Source of the DNA: Lysobacter sp.
GTDB lineage: Bacteria; Pseudomonadota; Gammaproteobacteria; Xanthomonadales; Xanthomonadaceae
Assembly (NCBI GenBank): GCA_027306995.1
Contig: DAHUXS010000018.1
Location: 1-64,000 of the forward strand
Length of the DNA stretch: 64,000 bases
Reading direction: 5' to 3'
The notes under the pieces are model-generated. The model was given only the letters and a program-made list of their open reading frames with translations. It searched no databases and was not told the DNA's origin. Shown piece after piece: positions 53,201-62,159 of this stretch (position 1 is its first letter; each line of letters opens with the position of its first letter). Made by a program: the position numbers and the translations under genes.

Positions 53201-56200
53201 ACACTGGAGCAATCTCAGTCCCACAAGGCATGGCAGGCGCTCAAGGCGAAGGATGCGCCGAAGCTCGACCTCAACGCTATCAAGCGCGACTACAACGACG
53301 CCCAGCAGAAGGTCTTGCGCGGGCTGGATGTGGCGCGCCTGAACGATGGCATCCATCCGGACGTGATGGCCGAGCAGTTCGGCTACGACTCCGGCGACGC
53401 GCTGATCCAGGATTTGCTCCAGATTCGCGACAGACAGAACGCCATCGAAGGTCTGAGCCACGAGGAGATGCGCCGTCGCTATCCTGACCCCATCGAGAAC
53501 GGGGAGCTGGAAGGGAGGGTCATGCGTGCCCTGCACGGCTCCAAGCGACTCGCCGCGCTGGAATCCGAGCTGGCGATGCTGGCGAAGCTCGCTTCGTCAC
53601 CTGTGCCGAATGCACGCATCCTGCGTGGTGCTGCCCGGCAGGTGATCTCCGGACTGACCGCTCGCAAGCTCCAGCCGAACACCTACCTGGTGGCCGAGCG
53701 GAAAGCCGCTCGGCTGGCGATGGAGGCGGCGGCAAAGGGCGATTTCCCGAAGGCACTCCAGTTCAAGCGGGAACAGGCGCTCCAAGCCACGCTCTACTCC
53801 GAGGCGCGACAGGCCCAGGTCACGGCCATGAAGCAAATCAAGGCCATCCAGAAGATCGCCAAGTCGGCCAGCCTCAAGCGGATCGGCAAGGCCGGCAAGT
53901 CCTATGTGGACGCGCTGCGGTCGATCCTGGCTGGGCACGAGATCGGCAGGGTATCCGCCGATACGGTGAAGCGCCGAGACGCACTGCGTCGCTGGGCCGA
54001 CCGGATGCAGGAGGACGGCAACAACACGGCCATCAGCGAAGACCTGTTGGACAGGATCGAATCCGAGCGCGTGACAAACGTCGCCGACCTGACCATGCAT
54101 CAGCTCGCCGATCTCCACGAGGCCGTCCAGAACATCTCCGCACTCGCCAGCCTCAAGAACAAGCTCGTGACCAAGAGCGGCAAGATCGACTTCGCCGATG
54201 CCAAGCTCCAGATCATCGACCGGATCAATGATGTGCTGGGTGATGGGAAGCCGCTTCCGATTGCTGACGCCGACAAGACCGCGTGGCAGTCGTTCAAGGA
54301 CGGCGTCGGCTCGGTACAGGACTGGTTGCTCAAGGTCGAGACGATGGTCGAGTGGCTGGATGGCGGCGATTCTGGCCCGATGCACGACCTCCTGTTCACG
54401 CCTTCCGAGGACGCCCAGGCGAAACGGTGGCAGCTCAACAAGCTCGTCGCATCGAAGCTGGAGCCGGCGATCAATGGCATGTCGCGCACGGATCGCAATG
54501 CGCTCAACCAGAAGGTGATGATCCGGTCGCTGGGCCGCTCCGTGTCGAAACAGACGATCTTCTCCGCCCTGTTGAACATGGGGAACGCCAGCAACCGCGA
54601 CAAGCTGCTGCGCGGTGGAATGCGAATCAACGGTCAGATCGTCGAGTTCAGCGATCCGCAGCTCGCCGAGATGTTCAGCCACCTCACCGCCGGCCACGCC
54701 CGTGCCGCTCAACAGATTTGGGACTCCATCGAGCAGCTGTGGCCCGAGATCGTGAAGATGGAGGAGGACACCAGCGGATTCGCGCCACCCAAGGTCGAGC
54801 CTGCCTCGTTCACTGTGATGACGAAGGATGGCCCTGTTCCGCTCAACGGCGGTTACTACCCGTTGGTGTACGACCCCAAGAAGTCTCGCTTCGGTGCAAA
54901 GTCCGAGGAGGACAAGGTAAAGCGCCAGCTCGGCGGCACTGGCATCACCCGCGCTACAACGCCGAAGGGGCATACCGTCTCACGCACCGAGTTCGCAGCG
55001 CCGCTGTTGTTGGACTGGCACGCGGTCATCACCAGCCATCTCGACGACGTGATGAACGACATCTCGCATCGCCGCTTCTTGGCTCAGATGAATCGCGTCC
55101 TCGACGATGAGGAAATCAACAACGTGATCTCCGAGCGGCTGTCTCCGAATGTCGTTCGCTACATGCGGCAGGCATTTGAGCGTGGCGCGGTCGGAATCAA
55201 GCCGATGGCTGGGCCGGCTTTCGGTCCGCTCCAGAATCTTGCCAACGGGACGATGACGAATCTCGCGGCTGCGGCTCTAGGGTTCCGCGCGATCCTGTCG
55301 TTCGCGAACATTGCGACTGCGCCGGTCCTGGCAAAGATGGGCGGATACATGAAGTCGCGCTACGTGGCGGAAGGGTTCGCCATGTACTACGCCAGTCCAA
55401 TCGACTCGACGAAGCTGATCCACGACCTGTCGCCAATGATGGAGCAGCGCGCCCGCGCCCGCGACACCGATACCGCAACCATGCTGGCGAACCTGCGCGG
55501 TAAGCGCGGGATGCGCAAGCAGATGATCGAGCTGTCGATGCACGTCCATCAGCTCATCGTTCCGCTCGCCGAGCGCGCGCTTTGGATTGGCCGATACCGC
55601 CAGGCGCTTGCAACCGGAAACGACACGGCTGAGGCCGCGCGTCTGGCAGACAAGATGATCCGGCAGACGCAGACTACGAATTACTCCCGCGATCTGTCGG
55701 CAGTTGAATCGACTCCGTGGCTAAAGCCAGCCATGATGTTCGCCGGCCCGCTCATCGTCATCAACAATCGGTTGCAGGAAGCCGGGATGCGCGGACACTT
55801 GCGCGGCACCGTCGATTCACCGATGAAGGCCATCGCAACGTGGGTCGCTGCGACGCTTGGCGGATCGCTGATCTTTGAATTGATTATGGGCCGTCCGCCT
55901 GACGACGAGGACAAGGATGGCGAGGAGACGATCAAGGACTGGATTATCTGGTGCGCTCGCAAGATTTTCTTGATGCCATTCCAGGCGATCCCGTTCATTC
56001 GCGACGCCGCCGGCTATATCGATGACGGTCACGCCCGTCCCAGCCCGCTCGTCGATGCAATGAAAACTATGTACGACGCAGCCAAGGTCACGGCACAGAA
56101 CGGAGATGCACTTGCATTTGGTGAGGGGGAAGTCGATGCAGAGAAGCAAGTCAAGGCAACGGTCAAGGCCGCTGGCGTCGCTGCCGGAATCCCGTCGAAT

Positions 56201-56320
56201 CAGCTGACCAAGACCGGCACATACCTGATGGATGTCGCGAGCGGGAATCGAACGCCGGATGGTCCGATGGATTTGTACTACCTCAATCAAGGCAGGCCCC
56301 GAAAAGGCTACGACCAGTAA
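50213..56320 (+). CDS. Giant ejection protein (gp16-like) with zinc-metallopeptidase motif
   Basis: 2035 residues, largest protein of the phage. Overlaps the preceding gene by 11 bp. Order: helical N-terminus; hydrophobic Gly/Ala stretch (about 230-420); a module at about 640-780; an HExxH site, SSFMHEASHLFLHIM (His806-Glu807, His810), with EKFARSFESYLMTG downstream offering a third ligand; long coiled-coil regions (about 960-1450); and a helical C-terminus. Proteins in this place are injected with the DNA and line the channel across the periplasm. The metallopeptidase-like domain is an addition typical of large polyvalent phage proteins; its target may be host or virion protein. Confidence 0.85.
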   Translation: MPTDPQQFRPITEADLDAAFADANALKVRQAASMSAATSPDDMAHASALSRQTGAPPMVVAENLRDYKDRAHLDSVDSASRQDPKLGTYLAQPEKSALVKDDISGTSAFANALKLAGGFMTFKNTLPQYLSGVISRGLSRSRTWDTLSNSSMSMFANAAEWGGENISAPLHRGIDPVAAMFKQVDTSGNVVRTGADVVNQAGVGQLDSAVQKARDVGKFGRDQQQVISKNVGALPTARDWIRNPGAAAEQAVAHLTNQAVGSAPAMALGLATRNPEVAAAAMGISSGAQQYSDERAQGTSISDANKIAGMNAAAEAVGEEFAITRLFNPKWAKMAITQPLAEYTQEFATQIMQDTSEAGVKGQNVDWSQELWAAHEAGLTGAWTGAATGTGAAAIHYANEARSESRGRAARQEAGNALATQLNSMNGSAYLQNVTQAAQGFKLNTRSKQDAAEFVQHMGGDSVNVYIPASEFTTLFQERAPEFAAELTGDPHALAVAGESGDIVVPMSKYATELATLPNADEIAHVSRVRAEDMSRKELESSDFAKVVADIQGRVDTPEARQLSTDVGSIHSAVHDALVASGAHKTAEAKTNATMMAAFFGTMSQRTGIDARQLFDRYNLKINGIPVTTGSNANAKLSSGESKTLAQGDGFSLRDIVENNGSGESAASVEAIARQRDENASGQLRMLIDRDGSVARMTGVGAIDAHARPGQVIVQRGVGSDEWTVLSHGEDLSKDRVAGIINRARPDLGANPPSIYYQTPANSGVFSDPNTLLQAEGNNPNASIEIGNNGININLNATANRSSFMHEASHLFLHIMDDLANEKGAPDQVKDDYETIRNFIGLSPGEEIGSEHHEKFARSFESYLMTGKAPSEALIRPFARFAKWMTDIYRNIRNLIGLGAIDLNPEITDVMDRMLAVDEEIESIKQRQGIVPMLTMDEFKKLGFTDKQWETYVGMLESAVEEARADVTARVLKAHMREKTAEREAERKEVVAQLKATLEQSQSHKAWQALKAKDAPKLDLNAIKRDYNDAQQKVLRGLDVARLNDGIHPDVMAEQFGYDSGDALIQDLLQIRDRQNAIEGLSHEEMRRRYPDPIENGELEGRVMRALHGSKRLAALESELAMLAKLASSPVPNARILRGAARQVISGLTARKLQPNTYLVAERKAARLAMEAAAKGDFPKALQFKREQALQATLYSEARQAQVTAMKQIKAIQKIAKSASLKRIGKAGKSYVDALRSILAGHEIGRVSADTVKRRDALRRWADRMQEDGNNTAISEDLLDRIESERVTNVADLTMHQLADLHEAVQNISALASLKNKLVTKSGKIDFADAKLQIIDRINDVLGDGKPLPIADADKTAWQSFKDGVGSVQDWLLKVETMVEWLDGGDSGPMHDLLFTPSEDAQAKRWQLNKLVASKLEPAINGMSRTDRNALNQKVMIRSLGRSVSKQTIFSALLNMGNASNRDKLLRGGMRINGQIVEFSDPQLAEMFSHLTAGHARAAQQIWDSIEQLWPEIVKMEEDTSGFAPPKVEPASFTVMTKDGPVPLNGGYYPLVYDPKKSRFGAKSEEDKVKRQLGGTGITRATTPKGHTVSRTEFAAPLLLDWHAVITSHLDDVMNDISHRRFLAQMNRVLDDEEINNVISERLSPNVVRYMRQAFERGAVGIKPMAGPAFGPLQNLANGTMTNLAAAALGFRAILSFANIATAPVLAKMGGYMKSRYVAEGFAMYYASPIDSTKLIHDLSPMMEQRARARDTDTATMLANLRGKRGMRKQMIELSMHVHQLIVPLAERALWIGRYRQALATGNDTAEAARLADKMIRQTQTTNYSRDLSAVESTPWLKPAMMFAGPLIVINNRLQEAGMRGHLRGTVDSPMKAIATWVAATLGGSLIFELIMGRPPDDEDKDGEETIKDWIIWCARKIFLMPFQAIPFIRDAAGYIDDGHARPSPLVDAMKTMYDAAKVTAQNGDALAFGEGEVDAEKQVKATVKAAGVAAGIPSNQLTKTGTYLMDVASGNRTPDGPMDLYYLNQGRPRKGYDQ
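52489..52511 (+). other. Terminator-like hairpin inside the giant ejection gene
   Basis: CCCCGCT-AAC-AGCGGGG followed by TTTTTT: a canonical intrinsic terminator in sequence, yet in the middle of an open frame (encodes P-A-N-S-G-V-F). It may cut or time expression of the downstream two thirds. Confidence 0.7.
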
Positions 56321-56329
56321 CGCATCTCA

Positions 56330-56355
56330 GGCCCGGACATCCGGGCCTTTTCTTT
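56330..56355 (+). terminator. Terminator between ejection and fibre genes
   Basis: GGCCCGG-ACAT-CCGGGCC followed by TTTTCTTT. Its tail overlaps the ribosome site region of the next gene. Confidence 0.85.
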
Positions 56356-56365
56356 GGAGCAAGCC

Positions 56366-57490
56366 GTGACAGTACAAGCAGATGACCGGAGAAAAGAGTA
56401 TCCGGGCAATGGCCTTGCCGTGGACTTTTGGGGGCCGCGTGCGATTTCAGCAGGCCACATCAAGGTCTATCTGGAAGACACGATCACCAAGATTTCCACT
56501 CTACAAACCAGCGGGTACACGCTGACCGGCGTTGGCAAGGACAAAACGAAAGTCAGTTTCTTGTCGCCGCCTCTCAGCACGAAGACCGTCATCATCCTCA
56601 ACGATCTTCCGTTCACCCAAGACTGTGACATTTCCAACCAGTCGCGCTACTTGCCGGAAGTGCTTGAGGAATCAGGTCTTGATCCCCTTGAGCAGCAGAT
56701 TCAGAAACTTGCCGACCGCATCGCGCGCGGCCTGTTCGGGTCTGACATCAATAGCGCAGCGAATTGGGACTTCGATGCGCTCAACCACAAGATCATCAAT
56801 CTCAAGGACGGAACGAATCCCAAGGACGCTATCAATCTCGGACAGATGCTCGCAGTGGTCGAGGGTGCGATCACTAATGGCCCGACCTATGGTGTCGCGC
56901 CGAAGATGTGGGCTATTGTCGGCGACGGAGTGACGACAGACTTCATCATCGGCGGTGCGGATGTCTACGACCCGGTGATGTACGACGCGGTTCTTACCGG
57001 GTTGCAGAAAAAGCCAATCGACGAATACACGATCATTCATGGAGCCGACACCACGCAGACTGTGATTCGGTTTGCGACTGCTCCCGCCAATCTTGTCGTT
57101 GGCTTCGTGATCTTGCGTGGCTATTCGCGTCCGTGGAGCGGACCGACACCTCTCACGTCTCTCGCAATGCGGATCATCGATGTTCCCGGTACAGCTCGCA
57201 CCGCGAATCGTGATGACGTGTTCGCGGTATTCAACACCACGAACGCCGCAGCAACCACGATCACGATCAAGACGAACGACGGCACTGGAACCGACTGGAA
57301 GACGGGAGACTACGTTTCGGCGACGCAGGTTGGGGCAGGGCAAGTCACGCTTTCGCTTCCAGCCGGGGCAATCGTTCCTGGCGGATTGAAGGCGGCAACG
57401 CGCGCCATTGGCTGCACGATCAGTGCCTATTGCCGATTCGCCGACACGAACACTTGGGTTGTTTCAGGTGAGCTGGCAGTCGGCCCATGA
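56366..57490 (+). CDS. Tail fibre/tailspike base protein (gp17 N-terminal-like)
   Basis: 374 residues from GTG 56366 (TTTGGAGC before it). The first 150 residues are the T7 gp17-type attachment domain: GNGLAVDFWGPRAISAGHIK, YTLTGVGKDKTKVSFLSPPL, RYLPEVLEESGLDPLEQQIQ. Then a coiled-coil link and beta-rich C-terminal part (TITIKTNDGTGTDWKTGDYV). It joins the fibres to the tail; receptor-binding modules follow in separate genes. Confidence 0.85.
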   Translation: MTVQADDRRKEYPGNGLAVDFWGPRAISAGHIKVYLEDTITKISTLQTSGYTLTGVGKDKTKVSFLSPPLSTKTVIILNDLPFTQDCDISNQSRYLPEVLEESGLDPLEQQIQKLADRIARGLFGSDINSAANWDFDALNHKIINLKDGTNPKDAINLGQMLAVVEGAITNGPTYGVAPKMWAIVGDGVTTDFIIGGADVYDPVMYDAVLTGLQKKPIDEYTIIHGADTTQTVIRFATAPANLVVGFVILRGYSRPWSGPTPLTSLAMRIIDVPGTARTANRDDVFAVFNTTNAAATTITIKTNDGTGTDWKTGDYVSATQVGAGQVTLSLPAGAIVPGGLKAATRAIGCTISAYCRFADTNTWVVSGELAVGP

Positions 57491-59124
57491 CAAGCCCGCT
57501 GATCCTGTTCAACCGCTCATCGGCTGACAGGCTTGCAGGGCTACCGCCGATGAGCGTTACGGGAACGCTTCCGGGCTACAACTTCGACGTAGCCTATGTA
57601 GGCAGACTCCAGATCAATAACGCGGTCGGTGACTGCACCGTCGAAGTTCTGCCCGACAGCCAGCTGCCGGATGGATACTCGGTGTGGGTGGACAACGCGA
57701 CGCACGAAGTCGTCGTCCAGTTTCCAGCCTACACGCCAGCACCGGTCTACGTACCGGTGCAGAACGGCGATCTTGAGCTTGGGTCGGCGGGCGTGCTGCG
57801 CGGAGCTGGCTGGGAGATTGGACAGTTCGGCGTTACGACGAATGGATCATGGTCGGCGCGCTACATGGGGGGCGGACAGGCTTCGATTCTGTGGCCGCGC
57901 GCCAAGGTCAATCCGGGCGATACGATCACCGCGACCATTGATCTTAATCACGGGCCGGGCGACAAGGGTTCAGTCGGCGGCAGTGTCGTTCTGTATTTCT
58001 ATGACGCCTCCGGAAAGCTCATCCAAGACTCTCCGGGGCCGGGCGGTGGAACATGGAGTAGAAACGGGTGGATAACGTCGAGCGTCACTGCGACGGCTCC
58101 GGCTGCATCAAAAACTGTTTCTGCTGGAGCAAGTGCAACGCGGTTCAGACAAAACAAGCCGTTCTACGTTGATAACGCGCGCTGGAATTTGGTGACTACA
58201 GCAGGAATATCGTCAACTCAAGACCTATTTGTACATGTCAGAGTCCGTGACTCCGCTGGAAGATCGGCAGATTGGAGTGGATGGATTTACGGGAGCGATA
58301 CTTACTATGCCACCAATCCGATTGCGGGAGCGTGGCCCTGGAAGTTGCGCGCAAATACGAACTTCATCATCGGTGCGGCTCAGGAGGTTGCAGGCGCGTA
58401 CACCAACAACCAGGGCTGGTGGCATGGGTATATCGATTCTTTCAGAATCACTAAGGGGGTTGCTCGCTACGCCGTTGATAGTTACCCGGTCCCAACATCG
58501 GATTTCGGTGATGCGACGAGCGACCCATACTACTCAAACGTAGTTCTACTGCTACGAATGAATGGAGCGAATGGCTCCACCTCATTCGTTGACGAGAAAG
58601 GCCATGCTGTAACTGCGAACGGCGGCGCTGCGATCAGCACCACGCAATCCAGATTCGGCGGATCATCGATGTATTGCGATGGGGTCGGAACTTATCTATC
58701 CGTTGAGATGGGGCCTGATGCTGACCTCGGACCAGGAGCATGGACGATGGATGCGTGGGTGTGGATGCAAGACACTGCGAATGTTCCTGCGCAATACAAT
58801 CGTGCGATTTTTGGCTACGGCCCATTGAGTACGAGCGCAAATGATTCAGTCTGGTTTTGCCCGGGGAATACATGGGTATATACCCAGCTTGAAACTGGAA
58901 ACGCAAATCAGCCAAGTATTGTTCAGAACCTAGCGCCATATGCGCAAGTCGGTCGGTTTGCTTTTGTTTCTATTTGCTGGGATGGAACAAGCTATTGGCT
59001 GCATCAAGATGGTAAGTGCATTGCAGGAACGCAGGTACTTACCTATACGAGCATTCTCAGAGACTACGTTGACGAGACTGGAAACGTCTATGTAGACGAA
59101 GATTCAAATACCTACCAGGGGTAA
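57487..59124 (+). CDS. LamG-domain tail fibre/adhesin protein
   Basis: 545 residues. N-terminal beta domain (about 1-90), a galactose-binding-like beta sandwich (about 95-245), then pieces of LamG/concanavalin type: WWHGYIDSFRITKGVARY is normally the end of a LamG domain but here comes before a complete LamG start (YYSNVVLLLRMNGANGSTSF, FGGSSMYCDGVGTYLSVEMG). So the gene is a mosaic in which a LamG tail is fused upstream of another LamG. GC drops visibly after about 58100, a sign of recent exchange. Likely carbohydrate or surface binding. Confidence 0.8.
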   Translation: MTSPLILFNRSSADRLAGLPPMSVTGTLPGYNFDVAYVGRLQINNAVGDCTVEVLPDSQLPDGYSVWVDNATHEVVVQFPAYTPAPVYVPVQNGDLELGSAGVLRGAGWEIGQFGVTTNGSWSARYMGGGQASILWPRAKVNPGDTITATIDLNHGPGDKGSVGGSVVLYFYDASGKLIQDSPGPGGGTWSRNGWITSSVTATAPAASKTVSAGASATRFRQNKPFYVDNARWNLVTTAGISSTQDLFVHVRVRDSAGRSADWSGWIYGSDTYYATNPIAGAWPWKLRANTNFIIGAAQEVAGAYTNNQGWWHGYIDSFRITKGVARYAVDSYPVPTSDFGDATSDPYYSNVVLLLRMNGANGSTSFVDEKGHAVTANGGAAISTTQSRFGGSSMYCDGVGTYLSVEMGPDADLGPGAWTMDAWVWMQDTANVPAQYNRAIFGYGPLSTSANDSVWFCPGNTWVYTQLETGNANQPSIVQNLAPYAQVGRFAFVSICWDGTSYWLHQDGKCIAGTQVLTYTSILRDYVDETGNVYVDEDSNTYQG

Positions 59125-59129
59125 AATTC

Positions 59130-59615
59130 ATGTCAACAATTAGAGCAAAAGACAAGCCTCAACTCGCGACTCTTGCTGGGACTGAAATACTTGGGGCAAC
59201 GTCGATTGACGGAGGAAACGATACAACTACGCCCACCCCGATCGTTATACCCGCCGGCAATGATGTAAAAATCAAGTTGTCTCAGCTCAAGAAATACATG
59301 ACGGGGGTGATGCAGCAAGTCGTATCTGCGGCGACAATCACTCCGGATTGCACGAACGACATAGTAGCGGTCTCGGCGCTGGCGGTGAACGCGACCATTG
59401 CCAACCCAACCGGGACGGCTGTAGCGGGACAGGGATTCATCATTTCAATCTTGGACAACGGCTCGGCGCGCACGTTGAGTTGGGGTACGAATTACGTTGC
59501 GATGGGGGCGGCGCTTCCGACCACAACGACCGCTGGGAAGCTGGTCGATATCCCGGTGCGCTATAGCTCGATCCTGTCGAAATGGGTGGTGTATCCGGTG
59601 AGCGTGCAGCAATGA
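59130..59615 (+). CDS. Fibre-region protein, unknown function
   Basis: 161 residues. Thr/Ala/Val-rich beta pattern (AATITPDCTNDIVAVSALAV, TAVAGQGFIISILDNGSART, LSWGTNYVAMGAALP). A small beta-sandwich repeated in phage tail proteins (the GQxLxFxIxDNGxARxLxWG type). Probably a minor fibre or hinge protein. Confidence 0.65.
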   Translation: MSTIRAKDKPQLATLAGTEILGATSIDGGNDTTTPTPIVIPAGNDVKIKLSQLKKYMTGVMQQVVSAATITPDCTNDIVAVSALAVNATIANPTGTAVAGQGFIISILDNGSARTLSWGTNYVAMGAALPTTTTAGKLVDIPVRYSSILSKWVVYPVSVQQ

Positions 59616-60181
59616 GAGGTTTGAATCTGTTGATGGCGCGCGGAGCATTGTCGGGTCATACCGACGATTTCAGCAGCAATACGCTTTCGAGCTATACCGA
59701 GTATGCCGATGCGGCTGGGGGTTGGAGCATCGGCAGTGGTGTTATCAGCTGTAATACGCCGCTCCTGACTTACAAGCAGTCTTGCCTCACAAGGAATGGC
59801 GTGAGCTTTGCGGATGGAACCGTGAGCTGCATCATCACTGCTGCGGACGATGCCGGGATGGTGCTGAGGCTCGCCGACAACAACAATTATTATTTGGTCG
59901 CGATTTCGGATGCATCTGGCGGGAACGGTGCAACGAACGTGGTCAGAATATGGAGGCGCGTCGGCGGCACATTCACAGGGCTTACCTCTGGAATACCGAT
60001 TAGTTTCACGCGTGGGACGCCACACACATTGAGTTTCACAGCAACTGGTTCAACTCTTTCCGTCAAGTTTGATGGAACAACAATCGGTACCGTGACTGAC
60101 TCTGCGATCTCTGCATCCGGGAAATGTGGCATTCGTCATGACTCTGGCATCACGACGATCGACAGCTTTACTTGGCCATAA
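59612..60181 (+). CDS. Concanavalin-like fibre-tip or adhesin protein
   Basis: 189 residues from ATG 59612 (ATGA overlap). DDFSSNTLSSYTEYADAAGG, GVSFADGTVSCIITAADDAG, NYYLVAISDASGGNGATNVV, STLSVKFDGTTIGTVTDSAI: a jellyroll of the LamG/3-keto-disaccharide-hydrolase type. Last gene of the late operon, the usual place for host-range proteins; no variable-repeat sequence is present here. Confidence 0.7.
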   Translation: MRGLNLLMARGALSGHTDDFSSNTLSSYTEYADAAGGWSIGSGVISCNTPLLTYKQSCLTRNGVSFADGTVSCIITAADDAGMVLRLADNNNYYLVAISDASGGNGATNVVRIWRRVGGTFTGLTSGIPISFTRGTPHTLSFTATGSTLSVKFDGTTIGTVTDSAISASGKCGIRHDSGITTIDSFTWP

Positions 60182-60384
60182 TTCCGACGCCGACCTCGGA
60201 TTTCCCCGACTGCGAACATCGGCGCTCCGGGGCATCCTGACCCCACACCAAGCCGCCTATGCGCGACACACGGCCTGTCGGTGACGGCCACGATGACAGC
60301 GCACGCGGCGGGTGGTAAATTGGACGCGACCAAGAAGGTGGGTATCTGCGGGGCGGTAACGCGTAGTGATCCACTTGCAGCACA

Positions 60385-60416
60385 GAAACCCGGCCCACAA
60401 AGCCGGGTTTCTTTTT
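60385..60416 (+). terminator. Terminator ending the late operon
   Basis: GAAACCCGGC / GCCGGGTTTC with a 7-nt loop and TTTTT. It stands between convergent genes and may work in both directions. The 60182-60384 stretch before it shows no gene. Confidence 0.85.
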
Positions 60417-60432
60417 CCCGAGAAGGCTGGTG

Positions 60433-60621
60433 TCATCGATGGGCGATGTGCAAGCTAAGCCCTGCATCGGCCAAACGGGAAAGGCTCTCGGTCAATTCCT
60501 CATAAGTGTCTCCCAGCACGGCGGGATGATCGACGAGGACAGTATCGACTTTATCTTTCGATGCGTTCTGACACATTGCGATGAATTGAGCGAACTTCTG
60601 CTCGTAGGGTTCGACGTTCAT
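60433..60621 (-). CDS. Small phage protein, unknown function
   Basis: 62 residues. Helical, acidic (YEQKFAQFIAMCQNASKDKV, YEELTESLSRLADAGLSLHI). Protein-like composition; convergent to the late operon. No family recognised. Confidence 0.55.
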   Translation of the reverse strand: MNVEPYEQKFAQFIAMCQNASKDKVDTVLVDHPAVLGDTYEELTESLSRLADAGLSLHIAHR

Positions 60622-60694
60622 CTGTATTGTCCGCTTGGTTGGACGGTAAGTGTATCTCTGGCGCAGCGTTACACGAGATGCAGCGCGTTAAAAT

Positions 60695-60731
60695 CTCTGA
60701 GCAATTCACTAAAAACTCTGAGCAATTCACT
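60695..60731. repeat. 16-bp direct repeat, two copies at 21-bp period
   Basis: CTCTGAGCAATTCACT at 60695-60710 and 60716-60731, about two helical turns apart. Such spaced repeats can be protein-binding sites; they overlap the end of the small minus-strand gene downstream of the integrase. Confidence 0.7.
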
Positions 60732-61008
60732 CCAGCCAGCGGAGCCAGACGCGCTCAGGGCGCAGGTTGGGCTTCGGCTGGTTGTCCACCAACAAGTAGA
60801 AGCGGGATGGCCCGACGAGCGACAGGCGCTTGTACGAGACCTTCGGCCCCGGCGGGTCAACTTGGTAGCTCGCCAGCTTGGCCGAGATCAACCGTCCCGG
60901 CATCCCCGTAGCATCCAGCTCGCGCTCCTCGTGCATGACCACGCGGAAGTCGTGCATCAGCTTTCCGACTTGGATTCGGAAGTCGTAGCGGGCTTCGGCG
61001 GTTGGCAT
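60727..61008 (-). CDS. Hypothetical protein downstream of the integrase
   Basis: 93 residues, basic, beta-rich (ARYDFRIQVGKLMHDFRVVM, KVSYKRLSLVGPSRFYLLVD, RPERVWLRWLE). Follows the integrase after 45 bp on the same strand and may be co-transcribed. No family recognised; no clear ribosome site. Confidence 0.55.
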   Translation of the reverse strand: MPTAEARYDFRIQVGKLMHDFRVVMHEERELDATGMPGRLISAKLASYQVDPPGPKVSYKRLSLVGPSRFYLLVDNQPKPNLRPERVWLRWLE

Positions 61009-61053
61009 GGCCGGAAGGGTAGCGCCAGCCGGATCATGGAGTGAGACGCAGGC

Positions 61054-62106
61054 TCAGAAGACCATGCCGGGATCGCGCTTCTTGAGCAGGTGGGTGTACC
61101 GTTTCAAGGTCGCCCAGGACTCGTGGAGCGTGAACTGCGCGACTTCGTGAATCTGGTAGCCGGCCTCAAACAGCCGTGAGGTGGCTTCGTGGCGCAGGTC
61201 GTGGAATCGCAGGTCTTCGATGTCCAGAACATGCATTGCGCGGGTGAATGCCGCACTGATCGATTTCGGGTCGTAGGGGAATACGCGCGGCTCGTCGTCA
61301 GACTTCGGCTGTCGCTGGATGATCGCCAGCGCCTCGTCCGTCAGGCGGAAGTGCTTGTGGTTCCCGATCTTCTTTCGTGGGTGCTTTACGTCGCGCAGCA
61401 GCGCCGACTTGTTCTTGGCGTCCACGTCGGCCCACAGGATGCGGGTGATCTCCTCCTCGCGGCGGGAAGACGCCAGCCCGAACAGAACGATGTCCTTCAT
61501 TGGGATCACGCCGCGCCGGCCATCGAAGTGGTCGAGAATCGCCGGCTCCTCGCCGTCGTGCAGGCGTCGCTCGCGCTTCTTGCTTCCACCGATGATTTTC
61601 TCGCTGCGCAGAAACCGGCTGGCCTCGACGAGCTGGGCGGTCGGCATCGGGACGCCCAGCACCACGGACGCTGCATTGAACGCCTGCTTCATCCAGACCA
61701 GATCGTTCCCCGCCGTCGCCGGCCCAGCACCGTTCGCGCGCCTCCATTCAACGTGGGCGATGAAGTCCTGCGTCGTCAGCCGGGACGCCTGCTTCTTGGC
61801 GATGGGGTAGCCCTTGATCTTGGCGAGGTCGAACTTCTTGGATCGCCCCCACGGCTGATCCTTCGGCTCTCGCTTGAGATACCAGTCCATCAGCTCGGAG
61901 ATGGTCATCTTCGACGCCAGAGGCTCGCCTCGCGCGCGCTGGACGTTCAGGGCGGCTTCCCGGCGCGTCATCCACTCCTTCGCCAAGGCGTGCTTGTCGA
62001 ACGTCTCCGCCTCGCTGTGGACGACCTTGCCGGCGCGCTTGAGCCTGATCTGCGCGGTGTATCCTATCGAGCCATCAGCACGACGGCGCGGGACGATTGT
62101 TCCCAT
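61054..62106 (-). CDS. int: Tyrosine recombinase integrase
   Basis: 350 residues. N-terminal arm-binding segment (YTAQIRLKRAGKVVHSEAET), core-binding SAM-like region (about 65-155), and catalytic domain with Arg215/216 (ASSRREEEITRILW), His302-x-x-Arg305 (FHDLRHEATSRLF), His328 (TLHESW) and the nucleophile Tyr337 (LKRYTHL). It cuts and joins the 35-bp core in dusA. The gene begins 163 bp from attR, with the core downstream of its promoter end, as in other dusA-specific elements. Confidence 0.95.
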   Translation of the reverse strand: MGTIVPRRRADGSIGYTAQIRLKRAGKVVHSEAETFDKHALAKEWMTRREAALNVQRARGEPLASKMTISELMDWYLKREPKDQPWGRSKKFDLAKIKGYPIAKKQASRLTTQDFIAHVEWRRANGAGPATAGNDLVWMKQAFNAASVVLGVPMPTAQLVEASRFLRSEKIIGGSKKRERRLHDGEEPAILDHFDGRRGVIPMKDIVLFGLASSRREEEITRILWADVDAKNKSALLRDVKHPRKKIGNHKHFRLTDEALAIIQRQPKSDDEPRVFPYDPKSISAAFTRAMHVLDIEDLRFHDLRHEATSRLFEAGYQIHEVAQFTLHESWATLKRYTHLLKKRDPGMVF

Positions 62107-62120
62107 CGGGGTTCCTGAAC

Positions 62121-62159
62121 GGTGCTACGAGCCGAGCGTGTTGCGCGGACTGTAGCACC
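62121..62159. repeat. Inverted repeat and A/C-rich direct repeats upstream of the integrase
   Basis: GGTGCTAC (62121-62128) pairs with GTAGCACC (62152-62159), separated by 23 nt. Just beyond are two CCCGCAAAA-type repeats (62177-62201). They lie between the integrase start and attR and are candidates for arm-type integrase or excisionase sites. Confidence 0.5.

Noticed and set aside
57487..60181. A third variable repeat in the fibre genes
   Set aside because: I looked for the constant 37-nt end and the RFRLRLVRGP peptide in the fibre region and did not find it.
60168..60467. Minus-strand frame over the late terminator
   Set aside because: It spans the terminator stem-loop, has no ribosome site and is Pro/Arg/Ser-rich without structure.
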